Shown here: piece by piece, positions 52,421 through 64,000 of the stretch | Layout: each line of letters starts with the position of its first letter | How positions within the stretch are numbered: position 1 is the first letter of the stretch | Notes under the pieces: generated by a model | The model's input: only the letters and a program-made list of their open reading frames with translations | Told to the model about the DNA's origin: nothing | Databases searched by the model: none | Assembly (NCBI GenBank): GCA_028564675.1 | Contig: JAOVVO010000344.1 | Location: 1 to 64,000 of the forward strand | Direction of reading: 5' to 3' | Source of the DNA: Onchocerca lupi | Taxonomy: Eukaryota; Nematoda; Chromadorea; Rhabditida; Onchocercidae | Length of the DNA stretch: 64,000 nucleotides | Made by a program: the position numbers and the translations under genes

Positions 52421-55369
52421 ATGCAACTCTTTTTGCTGTATGATTCATCGATTTAAATGATTTCAAATTTTTTTAAAATATTTTTCACAATTAACAGTTG
52501 CACGGGGAAAGTTCCGAAAATATTGATAGCATTTATTATTACGTGTATCGTACGTACACGTATATTATGTACGCCAATACGAAATAGTAGTACAATTTAC
52601 GCCAAAAAAAAAACCTTGTCGATTGCAGTTGTTAAGATGCTTCGTTCATTTATATTTTTTCTGATTGATTTAAATTGTTTAGCTTAAGTCAATTAGTGAA
52701 CAATTAATTAATAATCTGCTTGAAATTTTAAAGAATATGTTAATTTTAAATAATCTTCCACTTCATTTCTGGATAAAAAACAAGTATCGAGAAAAATGTA
52801 AGCAAAGGAAAAAGGGTTTGAAGAAAAATTTAGTTCGAAAGCATAAAATGATGTTTAATTCATGTTATAACAGCTTTACTTCATAATTATATGTGAAGAT
52901 ATGTCTTGAGAATACCTTGAGATTCAATAAGATGATCAGTGCTAGTCCAGAACCATACACCTTAAGGTTCAATAAAATAATTGATATATTCATGCAATTA
53001 TGGAATTTTTTTGCAAATACGCTTCATATTTTAATAATTTCGAAATAGATGTTTATAATACTTTTGAAATTGATCTTTGACCTAATGAAAAATGTTAAGT
53101 ATCCTATTATCCGTCAACATTTACCATCTTTATGCAAGCACTTTATTAAAATATTTTTCTTGCAAAATTATGACCGATTGTTCATTTCTTATCTTTATCA
53201 TCATTTTTCAGCTTTTTAATTCATCTTCCAATTTTTCACCTCTCGTATGGATCAGCAGCCATATAATATGACAATTACTTTCCCTCTGTATGAATTCTGG
53301 AGAATTATCAAATTTAATTTTATTTCTGATTTATTATATCAACATTTTCTTAATTATTATTTCATCGATATATAGTGAATAAATTGCATGTTCATTATGA
53401 TATTCTCCCTAAAATATTTCCTGATATTTTCATTAAGGTTCAAAGCTTCTTTTTTTTTTTTGAAGTTATTTGATTCCATTGTTTACAACATGTAAAGTAG
53501 TTTGAAATTTGATGAAAGTCAAAGATCTATTTTTCTTCAAACGATCAATACATAATCCAAATTCTGCAGCTTTCTTCTTTTTTTTCTTTTCAAAAAACCA
53601 TGGTATTTTCAGATTAAATTGTCCATCAAATTGAAGCATTTTTTTTTTAAAAAAAAAGATTTCAAATTATCGAAAATTTTCATTGCTTCCTTTTCATACA
53701 ATCTGTCATATTCTTATTTCTTCATAAATTCATTATTCTTATCCAGCGAAAGAAAAATTCTCTTCTTTTTTCTTCTCTTTCCCCCTCCCTCTCTCTCATT
53801 TTTTGCAATAATTTGGAAGAAGAAACAATTTCTATGGAATTATCCTGCAACAAACTTATGGAAATGAATGGAATTTTTGAAAAAAAAAAGGAAATGAAAA
53901 AGAGAGAAATGAAGATGAAAATCAATAGAAAATTGTCGCGCTAGAATGAAAATATTTTCGAGCCACTTGCCGTCTACCATTTCATCTACTTCAAAGCAGA
54001 CGACTGGTTTTTGAAACAAATTGAAAAATGGAAAAAGTCTATTTGTTTCTTTTTTCTGGTTAATTACTGTCAAAATAATTATTTAACCTTTCTTTCATTT
54101 CTTCCGCTTTCAATTTGCGCTTCATTGTAAGTAAATAGATGATCAAATCGTATTCGAAGAGAGAACGAACATATTGTTTGATCTCGAAGAAAATCTCGCA
54201 AGTATAATACAAGAGAGAATTCGATATGATTCCAAAATAGGTGAATAAATTCGGTATGATTTCAGGACAAGCTGATTTATTCGTAGTTGATTCCGGAACA
54301 AGACAAACTGATTCCAGGACAAAACAGATAAACTGAAATAGTGACATCAAACATTTCAGTGATCATTATGCCGGAAAAACTAGAGAAATTGCGAACTACT
54401 AAATAGATATTTCAATGATTAGCAGAATTTTTTGCATGTAGAGAAGTCTGGAAAGTTGAGATTTTTTTGAATTACTGGAGGAAACTAGAAAACTTGCCAG
54501 TCCCTTTTCCTTTTTTTTTTTTTTTTGTTCTTTCAACTTCATTGCAACCTTTCATTTTCCAATTTCCGACTTTCTGTACTTCAAATTTAAATTACTTTAA
54601 ATTTGTAAATTAAGTTTAAAAAAAGAATCTCGCCCCGAAATATGAAATCATATTTCATTTTATATAAAAGGAACTCTTCCGGAGTATATCTTGAAATTTC
54701 AAGTGAAGATTTTTTAATATGAGTTTATTAACAGGAATGGGGCTTAAATTTCCCGATACTTCGAAGACTTTCCGGAACTTGATAAAATTACAGGATACTT
54801 CCATAAGATACAGTTCGGAATGTGTGTAATTCAAAGACTAAAATTAATAACCACAAGAGAAATTCAGTCATTCAAACTTTGAAAAGTTGAATGTTTTCGA
54901 ATTAGTGAATTCTTGAAACGAATGATTGATCGCTATTGGCTTAGACAAATACATAGATTGTTTTGTTTCTGCGTCTGATTTTTAAACTGAGGCTGTGAGT
55001 GGCGTGGATGGATTATTTGTCGAGCTTTTTGCTCAATCATCCTATGGCATTCAACGGTTACTGGTGGGGAAATCAGACCTGATTCGACCTTAATGAGGGC
55101 AAATTTGGAAATGATAATCTACGAAATCACGAGTTCCCTTCATGAATCGGTTATCCGGCGGAATCATAGTCTCACCCCTGTGCCTTGCATTTAATTATCC
55201 ATGTATCAAAGATTTATTCTGTGCATCCGGTTATCCACTCGTTTGTCTCGTATGATGTTGAGTTGCTTTTTTTTTGTCTCAAATAATAAACACTTCTTCG
55301 ATAATATATTTCACTGGGAAATATTAGAACAGATTTCTTTTTTTGTGTATTTTTATGGAGAATAATTTC

Positions 55370-55371
55370 AG
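55370..55371 (+). promoter_or_regulatory. Splice acceptor before phosphorylase kinase beta start
   Basis: AATAATTTCAG is followed by AATCAA and then the ATG at 55378. This could be a spliced-leader acceptor or the acceptor of an internal exon whose partner lies in the upstream desert. In the second case the true N-terminus would be longer. Confidence 0.5.
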
Positions 55372-55377
55372 AATCAA

Positions 55378-58300
55378 ATGTTGGGTCATAAAAAGCGATC
55401 CCGAAAACGTCGCGATGGAAATACACATTTGAGACGTTTAACGCAAGCTTATCTTACGTCAGTTACTCAATTGCAACCATTGGGTGTTCGTACTGCATAT
55501 GACAAAGTGGATGGTGTCTACTATTTAGGTTGGTGTACCGTGAATGATAGATATGTTAGGCATAAATATGTTTTTCTTTTTTCTTCTAATGTTCCCGAAA
55601 AAGATGGGAAGAATTTGCTGTTAGCATATCTGCGAAAACCCGGAGAAAATTTCCTTCCAATATTTTGTGTCTTTCCCAGATGAAATCAAGTAAGTTTCAG
55701 AATAATCATGATAAATTTGAACAGTGTTTATTAAATAAATTTTCAGATTTCGTTTTTCGATAATGCTGTTAATATTTTTTTTATTGCAGTGCAACAGCTT
55801 ATATTGAAACATCAAAGTGTAACTAGCGGATTATTTCCACGATATTCTAAAAATCGTGAAATTGGCTTTGTCAAGGATAGCATCTATTGTGCTTTGGCAT
55901 GTTGGACTTGTTCGCTTGCTTACAAGTAATTTGTTGTTTTCTTAACTAATGATCATTATAAGAATGGATTGGATCAAAAAATCAAATATAGGAAGTAGGG
56001 ACACAATTACCATTATAATTCAATAAATTCTACATCTGGTCGCTAAAATATCATAAAAATTTTTCAATTCCTTAATTTTTGTTAGTTAGATTTAAATTAA
56101 ATTTTTTTTGTTTTGTGACTCATTTAAAAAAAAAAAAAAAAGAGAAAAAAACAGTGTCAATAATGCTATTAACAATTAAACTAAAAAAACTAACTTAGAG
56201 AATTGTATCTTACAGACGATTGGACGATGATCGAGGACGACAGACTGAATTGAGGCAATCGGCAGTGAAAGCGATGCGAGGAATTATGTTTTGCTGGATG
56301 CAACAACTTAATAATGTATGTTATACGATCAAAATTACTGAAATTTCAAGTCAGTGAAATTGAAATTTCGAAGTAAAAGTATGGAAAGAATGATACCGGT
56401 TGGTAAAGAATATCATAGTTTGAGGTGTTCCCAAGGTTCATTTCTTTTTCAGTGTATCGCGGTTTGTATATTCCTGACCGGTTAAAGGCGCTTTTTATAT
56501 CCATCGCAAGGAGCAAAACATTTATCAGGAATATCTCAACAAAATAAAACTTGTTCGATTAATAAAAAGCAAAATTCTAGAAATCGCTGTGTTTTAGAAC
56601 TATTTCTAATTTTCTCGAAAATTTTCAAAAGATTTTAATCTGTTTTGCAATTCAGTGAATATTCTGATTTTACGTTATCTTTCAGCTCAATCATTTCAAA
56701 GAAAATATTTCACCGGAATTTTCTTTGCATGCACGCTTTGATTTGCACACAGGCATGATTCTTGCAACACCGAACGAAAAAGTATGACCAGAAATATTGA
56801 GATATTTTGTTTATAATCTAAAGGTTTGAAAACGAAATTATTCAGATTTTGCTTCCAATTTGCATGGCGACAATGAGATTGTCAAAATCAAAATTATAAT
56901 TTGTCTAAGAAGCACAAAATATGATCAGTTTTTTTTGTTTTTTTGATTTCTTTTTTTATTTCCAACTTATATAAATGTCCTAAATTACAGAAATATGGAC
57001 ACTTACAAATGGACCTTATTGCATTATATCTCTTGGCCTTAGTTCAGATGACTGCAGCTGGTATTCAGGTATCTTTGCTTATATATCCTTGTTTATAACT
57101 CACCTTTTTAAGTATTTCTCACTAATTCTTTTTTTGATGTGTACTGCTCATTGACTAAAATGAATCACTGTAGGAAAAAATTATTTGCCTACATGTTCTT
57201 CCCGAAATATATATTAAGTTTCTTAGCCAAGAAGGTCAATTAAGCAATTTACATTTGCCCTAAGTAATTCCAATAATTTAACAATTTATATTTACCTTAA
57301 GCATTTCTGATAATTTAAATCATATTTCGGTTATGTTATGACGATTCTCAGCCAAGGATTTTTAACAGGTAATTTATACACACGATGAAGTCTGTTTTGT
57401 CCAGAATCTTGTTTTCTATATCGAACGAACTTATCGTACACCAGATTTTGGTATGTGGGAAATAGGTTCGAGGTATAATGTTGGTGAACGCGAACTTCAT
57501 GCTAGCAGTCTTGGCATGGTGAAGGTATGTTTTGGTTTGCTGTTTGATTTCCGTTCTAAGATATTTACTCAGTTGTGTCTTTTTAAGATGAAAAGTGTCT
57601 TTTCAATGATTATTATGCACACAATATTTATAAAGATATTCTAGGTTTCATCAAGCCGTAGTTGTCCTTATAGTTTCCTAACAATGTCCAGTCCTAAATT
57701 TCATGAAATTATTAGGCACTTACTATTCAACCTGTATTGTAAAACATTCTTTGCAGGCTGCGTTGGAAGCAATAAATGGTTTTAATCTTTATGGAACGGC
57801 TGGAACTAGTTCATCTGTAATATATGTTGATATTGACGGACATAACAGAAATCGTACTACTTTTGAAACGATTTTGCCGAGGGAAAGTAATTCGAAGGTA
57901 AGCGATCGATGAATTTGAAGTTAAGGTATTTCAATTGTATGAAAGTTAAAAATGATTTGGAATTGTTACAGAATACTGATGCTGCACTGCTGCCATCAAT
58001 AGGATGGCCAGCTTTTGCAACGCATGATACCCAACTCTATGAAAGAACCTTTGACAAATGTATTCGACGTCTGGAAGGGCGATATGGATTGAAGAGGTAG
58101 ATTAACATCTAAGTTTATGATATATCTTATTATGATTCGTCTTTTTATATGCGCTTTCATTATAATGATAAGAAGGCTAACAAAATTTCTTAAGCAGTTT
58201 TAAATTCTTCTCCAGCTACTTGTAACCTATTATGCGCTGCCAAAGCTATGCGAATGGTCTAATGCTTTAGTGTTCTCAGTAAAGCCTATCGCCTATATTT

Positions 58301-61300
58301 CCTATAGTGGAAGATGATGATGCTGTTTCCACCATTGCTTTCGATATAAGTTGATGTGTCATTAAATTCATAAATGCGACCTGTAACAGAAGTGTAGAAT
58401 TAGCTACACTAGTGTCATGCTTAGTCCAAGAATTTTTTTAAATCCGAAAATTTTTATCGCTTAATTAATTATATAATTAATGCTTGCACATTTTTCACCG
58501 TTTTTGGTTGGGTTCATCAAGAAAACTCAGTTTTTCATGAATTTTGATTATTTTGCGTATTACATATTACATATTTCCAAAGTACTTACATTCGAAGAAA
58601 TTCTTTTTCCGATTGTTTAATGCATCCGTTTTTGCTTTAACAAAGTGATTTTTTTTTTTTTTTTTTAACTTAGATTTCTCCGGGATGGCTATCATACTGA
58701 ACTTGAAGATGCTTCGAAGCAATATTATGATGAGCACGAAACATCACGTTTTCAGAATATCGAATGTCAATTCCCAGTTTTCTTCGCCTATATTGCAATT
58801 ACCGGTATTTTTTTGCATTAATATTTAAAATAATGCATCTAAAACTTGTGTTTTAATGATCTTTTCTTTACTTTTATTCTTGAATTTTTCAGCTCATTTT
58901 CGTGGGGAGCGAAAATTATCAAATTCTTATTGGGAAAAAGCCAAAGATATGCTTGTCTCGAATGAGAAAAGTTGGTCTTACCATTAATTGTCTTTTAATA
59001 TTGTTGGCATGTTTTAATACTTCATTAAAAAAATATCAACTGCTTAAATACGTAACCCCGAAGATTTGTGTTATTAACTGAAAATTGTTTTGATACAAGG
59101 TATGTGATGCGAAGTTTCACCTTCAGCATCATATTTGGTGATGCCGGAATGCTACATTATTGATGAAGAGCATATGCATGACGAAAGAATGAATCCAAAT
59201 TCCCAGGATTTTTATCCAGCAAGCCCATACGAATTTGGCCACCATCTTTGGTCTAATGCTGTTTATCTTATAGCGTTACTTTTAAGTAAGATTGTTTTCC
59301 TATTTTTTTTCCAAATTTATGGCAGTCATGATCTTTCGATTTCATGCATATCAGCCGTAGTATTGTGAAGTCTTCAGTTGATATTTTTTTTTCATCGCAG
59401 AATGTAAAAGTATTTTGCAAATTGAGAATCTGTAGTAAATTGTTCGAGTCAATACATTAGTAATATTACCAATAAATGTTCCACTTGGCTGGCTGCTCAA
59501 ATATTGAGTATGTATGTAGAGGTAAAAGATTGCAACTGGAATCAAGTAGGAGTATGGCATGACAGTTGTTGATTAAACTTAGCCTTTCAGTACCGAGTAC
59601 ATCGTATTGAAAGCTCGAGTTTTCTTTATAATTTGTGCAAGTGTGAACGTAAGTAACGGGACGACAGTACACTTCAAACACAAGAATTCTTTGGGTCCGA
59701 TTTAATATGTTGCATATAGGATCCAAAAAAGCCTTAATTCAAACAAACCGATCACATATTTGTATGAATTTTTTAGAAGATGAGTACATTCATTCAACAG
59801 ATATGGATCCGATCTGTCGACATCTTCCAGCCAGTCAACGGCCGAAGTACCAGAATCGCCATTCCGTATTTCAGGTTAACATTGCAACGATTTTTATATA
59901 ATAATAGTAGTAATAATGGTAATAATATTAAATCTGAGGAAAAAGTGGTATTTTTTGCTTGAAACGTTCAGTATTTTGTTTAGCGTGATATGGAACAAGC
60001 AAATGGAAGCGTAAGTTTCTTTTCGTAGTGGATGCCTGCGTTTCTTTTTTATTTAGGATATCGAATTTGAGTTTGCAAAGGAAGCAATGGAAGGACTGTC
60101 TAACAGCTAGAGAAAGGAAGAGAAAAGAAATTTTTTTTTTTTGCTTCTTTACGTCAGGTTTTTAACATGAAACAGATGCTAAGTGAGCTTTTAAATTAAC
60201 GATCGATCTTGAAGTTTCTGGAAATATATTTTGGAGATATTCTACTCTGCTTCTGTTATGTTGTAATTTGAGTGTTGTGCTCATTCGCTTCTTTACCAAT
60301 TATTTATCAAACAAATTCTTGTCCACGCCGGTATAACTTCACATTTGCTACATCACAAAGCTTAGAAATTAAAAAAAAAAAACGTTTCGTCGTTTATTGC
60401 ATTCAGACGACTTTTTCTGATATTAGCTATATGTGCCACTACTCAGAAGGAAGCATACATAGGTAAGCATTCCATCTCAATGTAAACTCGAAATATCCCG
60501 AAATCTCATTTTCTGGATGAATTGCACTTAGAAGTAGGGTTGCGGGAAGCGCCTTGTTAAATGCATGTTATATCTGATTTTCACCAAAGGGCTCTTGCAT
60601 GCCTTCGTGGGGTTTCCTCAAATGAAATCCATATTTCGAATGTACTAATCGGAATAAGTGCTGAAAATAATGTGGTGTTCCGATTTAGCTTTATCCATCC
60701 CTAAATTTCTCGTGGTTTTTTATTTATCAATTCGGGTTTCTATTCGTCGGTCTTTTGGTTGTCAACAACATGCTTGTTTTCTTGCTAATAGCTGATCAGT
60801 GTTGTAACGCGCTGTTGACAATTTTAATTTTTCAGAATATTAGCTTAAAAAATTTATCTGTGCTTTCTTTCATCGCTTCTAATATTAACTAGGGAAATTC
60901 TTGCATAATCTCTTTCAGAGTAGTATGGAAGGCGATCCTGTTGTTCAAGTTGTTCTAATTGCTGAGTCAAGTCGTTTGCAAATGATGCTTTCAACCTATG
61001 GCATTGATACTCAAACGCCTCATGATCTTGAGCCAGTACGAATTTGGCCAAGTTGGAGAATGGTAAAGGTATGTATGTTATCCAAAGCTGTCGATTGTTT
61101 TATGTGTCAATGTTTTACTGGACAGATTTAGGAAAAGAAATGATTTCTCCATTTTCCTTTTCCTGTGCGATTATTGTTTAAGATTGACGTTGAATTTAGA
61201 CAGTTATTAAAAAAAATAAAAGTCGACAATGCTCAATTATTTTTTTGGTTTTCCAGGTATTTGAATTCTTAGGAAAGAATGAAAAAATGGGCTTGAGTGG

Positions 61301-63979
61301 TCGACCAGGACGACCATTTGGACCTCTTAATACGAGCAAAATTTTCAAACGTTTTGGTGATACCATTCTTTGTTATCCATTATTATTCGAAGTAAAAAAC
61401 TTCTACATCAATGCAGACCCGGCTGTATTAATCAATGAAATTAAGGTATCAGTATTATATTTTCGTTTTGCAATAAGTACATGGCGATGAAATAATGGTC
61501 CGATTTTCTTAGAAAATGCTTAAAGCACAGATACTATTTCTATTTCTGAATGCTTCATGCAATCATTTGATACAGAGTATTGATTTGTCTTTGCATTGAT
61601 TGGCTGAATTTTTTACTAGTTAAGCGTTCGATGATTCAGATGTATATTACTTTGATCAGGCAGCATTGTCTTCCTAGTTCCGTTGAGGATTCTGGAGACT
61701 ACCTTGTTTTTGCTGACCCATGTCTTATACACCGCAGTTAATTGTCCAAGTCCAAGTTATACTCTAAATTTAAGAGTCTAAGTTCTTTATATAAGTTTAA
61801 GATTCTAGAAGATTCTTTCAACTCATGAAGAATGCTTAAATCTCTTCAATTTACATATACAATTGTAGTTAAATTTGGAATTTATATCGAGAAGATGGAA
61901 GCTTACTGGACGTCCCACATTTTGTATGGTTTTACGAGAGGAGACTATGAGTGGTGAATATTTCAGTCATATGTTGGATTTATTAATCTCGTTGAAAAAT
62001 GGCTGTGTTAGTGGGATACGGGTACGAGTTGGTAGAGTTCATGTAAGTTATTCGAAAATCCTTAATTTGAAGTTTTCAGCAGTTTCAAATTTCTCTTCAA
62101 CATTGGTTCTAATGTGGATTTAATATATGTTTAGAGCCTTGCTCCAACTAGAAAATGAATTTCGAAGCGAGCAAATTCAAGCGACAAAATGGAAGTCTTT
62201 GTTACATTCAGGACTTTCTTGTCCCGTTATAGATTATGAAAAATGGCTTGGAATCTGGTACAGAAATCATTTTAGGTTTCAGTGTTGCTTCGGCATTGGG
62301 AAGGGAACAATAGAAAATGAATTCGTGGTTTTGGAAGATCGACAGCGATTGTTAGGGCTTTCAGCAGAATCCACAAGAGAGTTCAGAAAAAATTGTTGAG
62401 AAATATAAAATCTGTAATTCCAGCAGCTTTTGAATTCTGGCTGTATGGAACACGTTGATTTTGCTACCACTGATGATGATAATAATTATGACAGCTTTGA
62501 AGAGCTTGACGATACAAATTCACAAGTGATTTCTCGAGTTTCGATACGAGATATCCATGAAGATGACACCCAAAGTACTGAGGTATCAATATTTTTGATC
62601 ATCAGAGAACTTGAGAGTACAGATTCAAAAGTGATTTCAGTACTTCCGATATGAAAATTTCCTGACAGATTGAAATATGATGATATTTTTTAATTTCTGG
62701 AATATTAGAATTGTTCAGTTTCGAAAGGATTAAAATTTTAATTATGTCAATACTTTTCGTTTTTCTGTTGATATAGGATCGTAAGGATTGCGCATCTCAG
62801 TTATTCTTTTCTTCATCATTAATGTCCCTTAATTACTATCGCTGCAGCATGATTATGATGATAAACCGGATCAGGATCTATGTGAAATTGTTCGAAAACA
62901 CAATATTGATGCACTTCGCAAGGTAGCACTTGCAATTGGAATACTCTCTCGACGTTATGGAATGGTATATATTATTGATGGAGGTAGATTATTATTAATA
63001 ACGAAATGAACTTTCGTGAATTTTTTTCACCATTTCTTTTAATCTGCAAAGACAGCATGATCTTGATGCTTTCCTACACGTTACATCTGTGATTCAGGTT
63101 GTCTATTTTAAATGTTCAATCTTCAGAAAGTTTGGAGGTACGTATGGAACGTGTTTATCGTCAGGCATGCGCCAGGCGTCGTTGGTGGGTAGTTCGTTAT
63201 TGTGCTGCAAAGCTACGAAAAGTGACGAATTCATTAGCACCTAGCATAACGAACATGCTTGTTAGAGGAAAACAGGTACCAAGACTTTTTGTTAAAAAAT
63301 ATGAAGTGGTATCTCAATTTTTAGTTTAATTTCCAAAAACAGATGCTCATATGATACCAAATATGGCAGGTGCTAAAAAAGAAAGTGAGTGATCCAATAA
63401 GGCAGGTCGATTCTTGGGATCAAGGGGTTTCTGAATATCAAATATTTTACTTTCAAAAAATTTAATTTTTTGCAAAAATTTGCCAGATTACTGTTGGAGT
63501 TATTGGTTATCGAGAAATTACTATAGCAGCGCCGACAACACCAGATCAAATAGCTGATGCATTATTCAGTTCATATCCAGCAGATGAACCACAAGTTGCT
63601 GTCCTACAGCAGGAGCTTATTATTGCATGCTCGGATTTAGTACGTCCCTCTTTTTTTCTCATTATAGTTATTGATATTTTGTGAATCCAAAATGTGTATC
63701 AGCTTCTCTTGCACAGTCGTCTTATTAGCTCGGATGAATATTAAAGCTTATTTTTTGAAGTTTGGAATTTCTTTTGAAATATTTTTAAATTTCCTTATGT
63801 TTAGATAGCACAAAAACCGTATGCATTTGATGGCGTGCTGACAATTCGATTGTCTTGGTTAGCGGATGCAATGTCATTAATGCTTGATTATATGCGAAGT
63901 GCAGGAAATATAAAAAAAAGTTCCGCTCTAGGGATGCTAAGTTTGTCAGCTTTATCGTCACAGGCAAATATTTGTGCGA
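55378..63979 (+). CDS. PHKB: Phosphorylase b kinase regulatory subunit beta (3' end beyond window)
   Basis: Twenty in-phase exons are visible: 55378-55528, 55790-55925, 56216-56315, 56686-56781, 56991-57068, 57369-57524, 57757-57897, 57972-58096, 58674-58804, 58893-58970, 59127-59285, 59777-59874, 60919-61068, 61257-61445, 61869-62042, 62424-62582, 62848-62983, 63127-63275, 63487-63639, 63805-63979. They encode 911 of roughly 1100 residues. The protein follows the animal beta subunit from end to end: VTSGLFPRYS, FVKDSIYCALACW, the glucoamylase-like helices (YGHLQMDLIALYLLALVQM), the beta-type AALEAINGFNLYG, HNRNRTTFETILPRES, LIAESSRLQ, TYGIDTQTP, GLSGRPGRPFGPLNTSKI, then SFEEL. Beta is part of the (alpha-beta-gamma-delta)4 kinase that activates glycogen phosphorylase, and holds the kinase back until it is phosphorylated or Ca2+ binds the calmodulin subunit. 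Beta rather than alpha is chosen from these segments. The N-terminus is short and very basic (GHKKRSRKRRDG). The C-terminus is not in the window. Confidence 0.93.
62127..62399 (+). other. Long open frame inside a phosphorylase kinase beta intron
   Basis: The intron 62043-62423 contains a 90-codon frame starting with ATG (KWKSLLHSGLSCPVIDYEKW is typical) and ending in TGA. Its base composition resembles the exons rather than other introns. It cannot be spliced in phase: the preceding exon ends in phase 0, and the only nearby acceptor, TTTAG at 62130, would then run into a stop after seven codons. The flanking exons join perfectly to each other and match the family. It may be a relic or an alternative terminal exon, or chance. 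Confidence 0.3.
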
Positions 63980-64000
63980 GTAAGTTTCCAAAAATATTGT

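Larger units (their letters stand above)
33482..55369. other. Gene desert of about 22 kb
   Basis: No recognisable gene was found on either strand. Open frames here are mostly Phe/Lys/Ile/Leu-rich translations of A/T tracts. The stretch contains many homopolymer runs, two short tandem duplications (37566 and 43687) and three exon-like segments listed separately. It could be true intergenic DNA, the regulatory region or a long 5' intron of the phosphorylase kinase beta gene, or host to non-coding RNA genes. A locally less A/T-rich patch lies at about 55000-55200, just upstream of that gene, and may be its promoter region. Confidence 0.5.

Noticed and set aside
52536..52575. Palindrome-like TACGTGTA...TACACGTA
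   Set aside because: Short arms only, alternating purine-pyrimidine sequence; too small to call a terminator or attachment site.

Overview
This window looks like nuclear DNA from a parasitic nematode, most likely a filarial or other spirurid worm. It is strongly A+T-rich by eye. Its genes are split into many short exons with GT..AG introns and nematode-style (T)nCAG or TTTAG acceptors. Four genes have an AG acceptor within about 25 nt upstream of the start codon, as expected for spliced-leader trans-splicing. Homopolymer A/T runs and small diverged repeats are everywhere. No bacterial genes, tRNA, rRNA or CRISPR array were recognised.

Layout: (1) 1-126 is an AAT microsatellite, followed by non-coding DNA with a diverged repeat family. 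(2) 2351-5319 (+) encodes a secreted protein joining an ShK toxin-like cysteine domain to a nitrobindin/THAP4-type heme-binding barrel. (3) 6418-8751 (-) is the Qb-SNARE VTI1. (4) 9728-11822 (-) is mitochondrial ribosomal protein uS7m. (5) 13504-13876 is a long imperfect inverted repeat. (6) 17369-20297 (+) holds only the C-terminal region of a cytosolic cysteinyl-tRNA synthetase-like protein; no catalytic domain was found. (7) 24410-33457 (-) is an old yellow enzyme (NADH:flavin oxidoreductase) gene whose last exon continues in frame into a tail of about 720 residues, acidic and probably disordered. The OYE core has lost its usual active-site His/Asn pair. (8) 33482-55369 is a gene desert of about 22 kb with a few orphan exon-like segments. 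(9) 55378 to beyond the right edge (+) is the beta regulatory subunit of phosphorylase kinase, 20 exons visible.

The genes do not form one pathway. VTI1 (endosome/Golgi fusion), uS7m (mitochondrial translation) and phosphorylase kinase beta (glycogen breakdown) are housekeeping genes. The best leads are the secreted ShK-nitrobindin fusion, the OYE-like probable pseudoenzyme with its giant tail, and the orphan synthetase C-terminus.

Exon coordinates were derived by hand from reading frame, splice signals and remembered family sequences. Each internal junction was checked for phase. Transcript data were not available.
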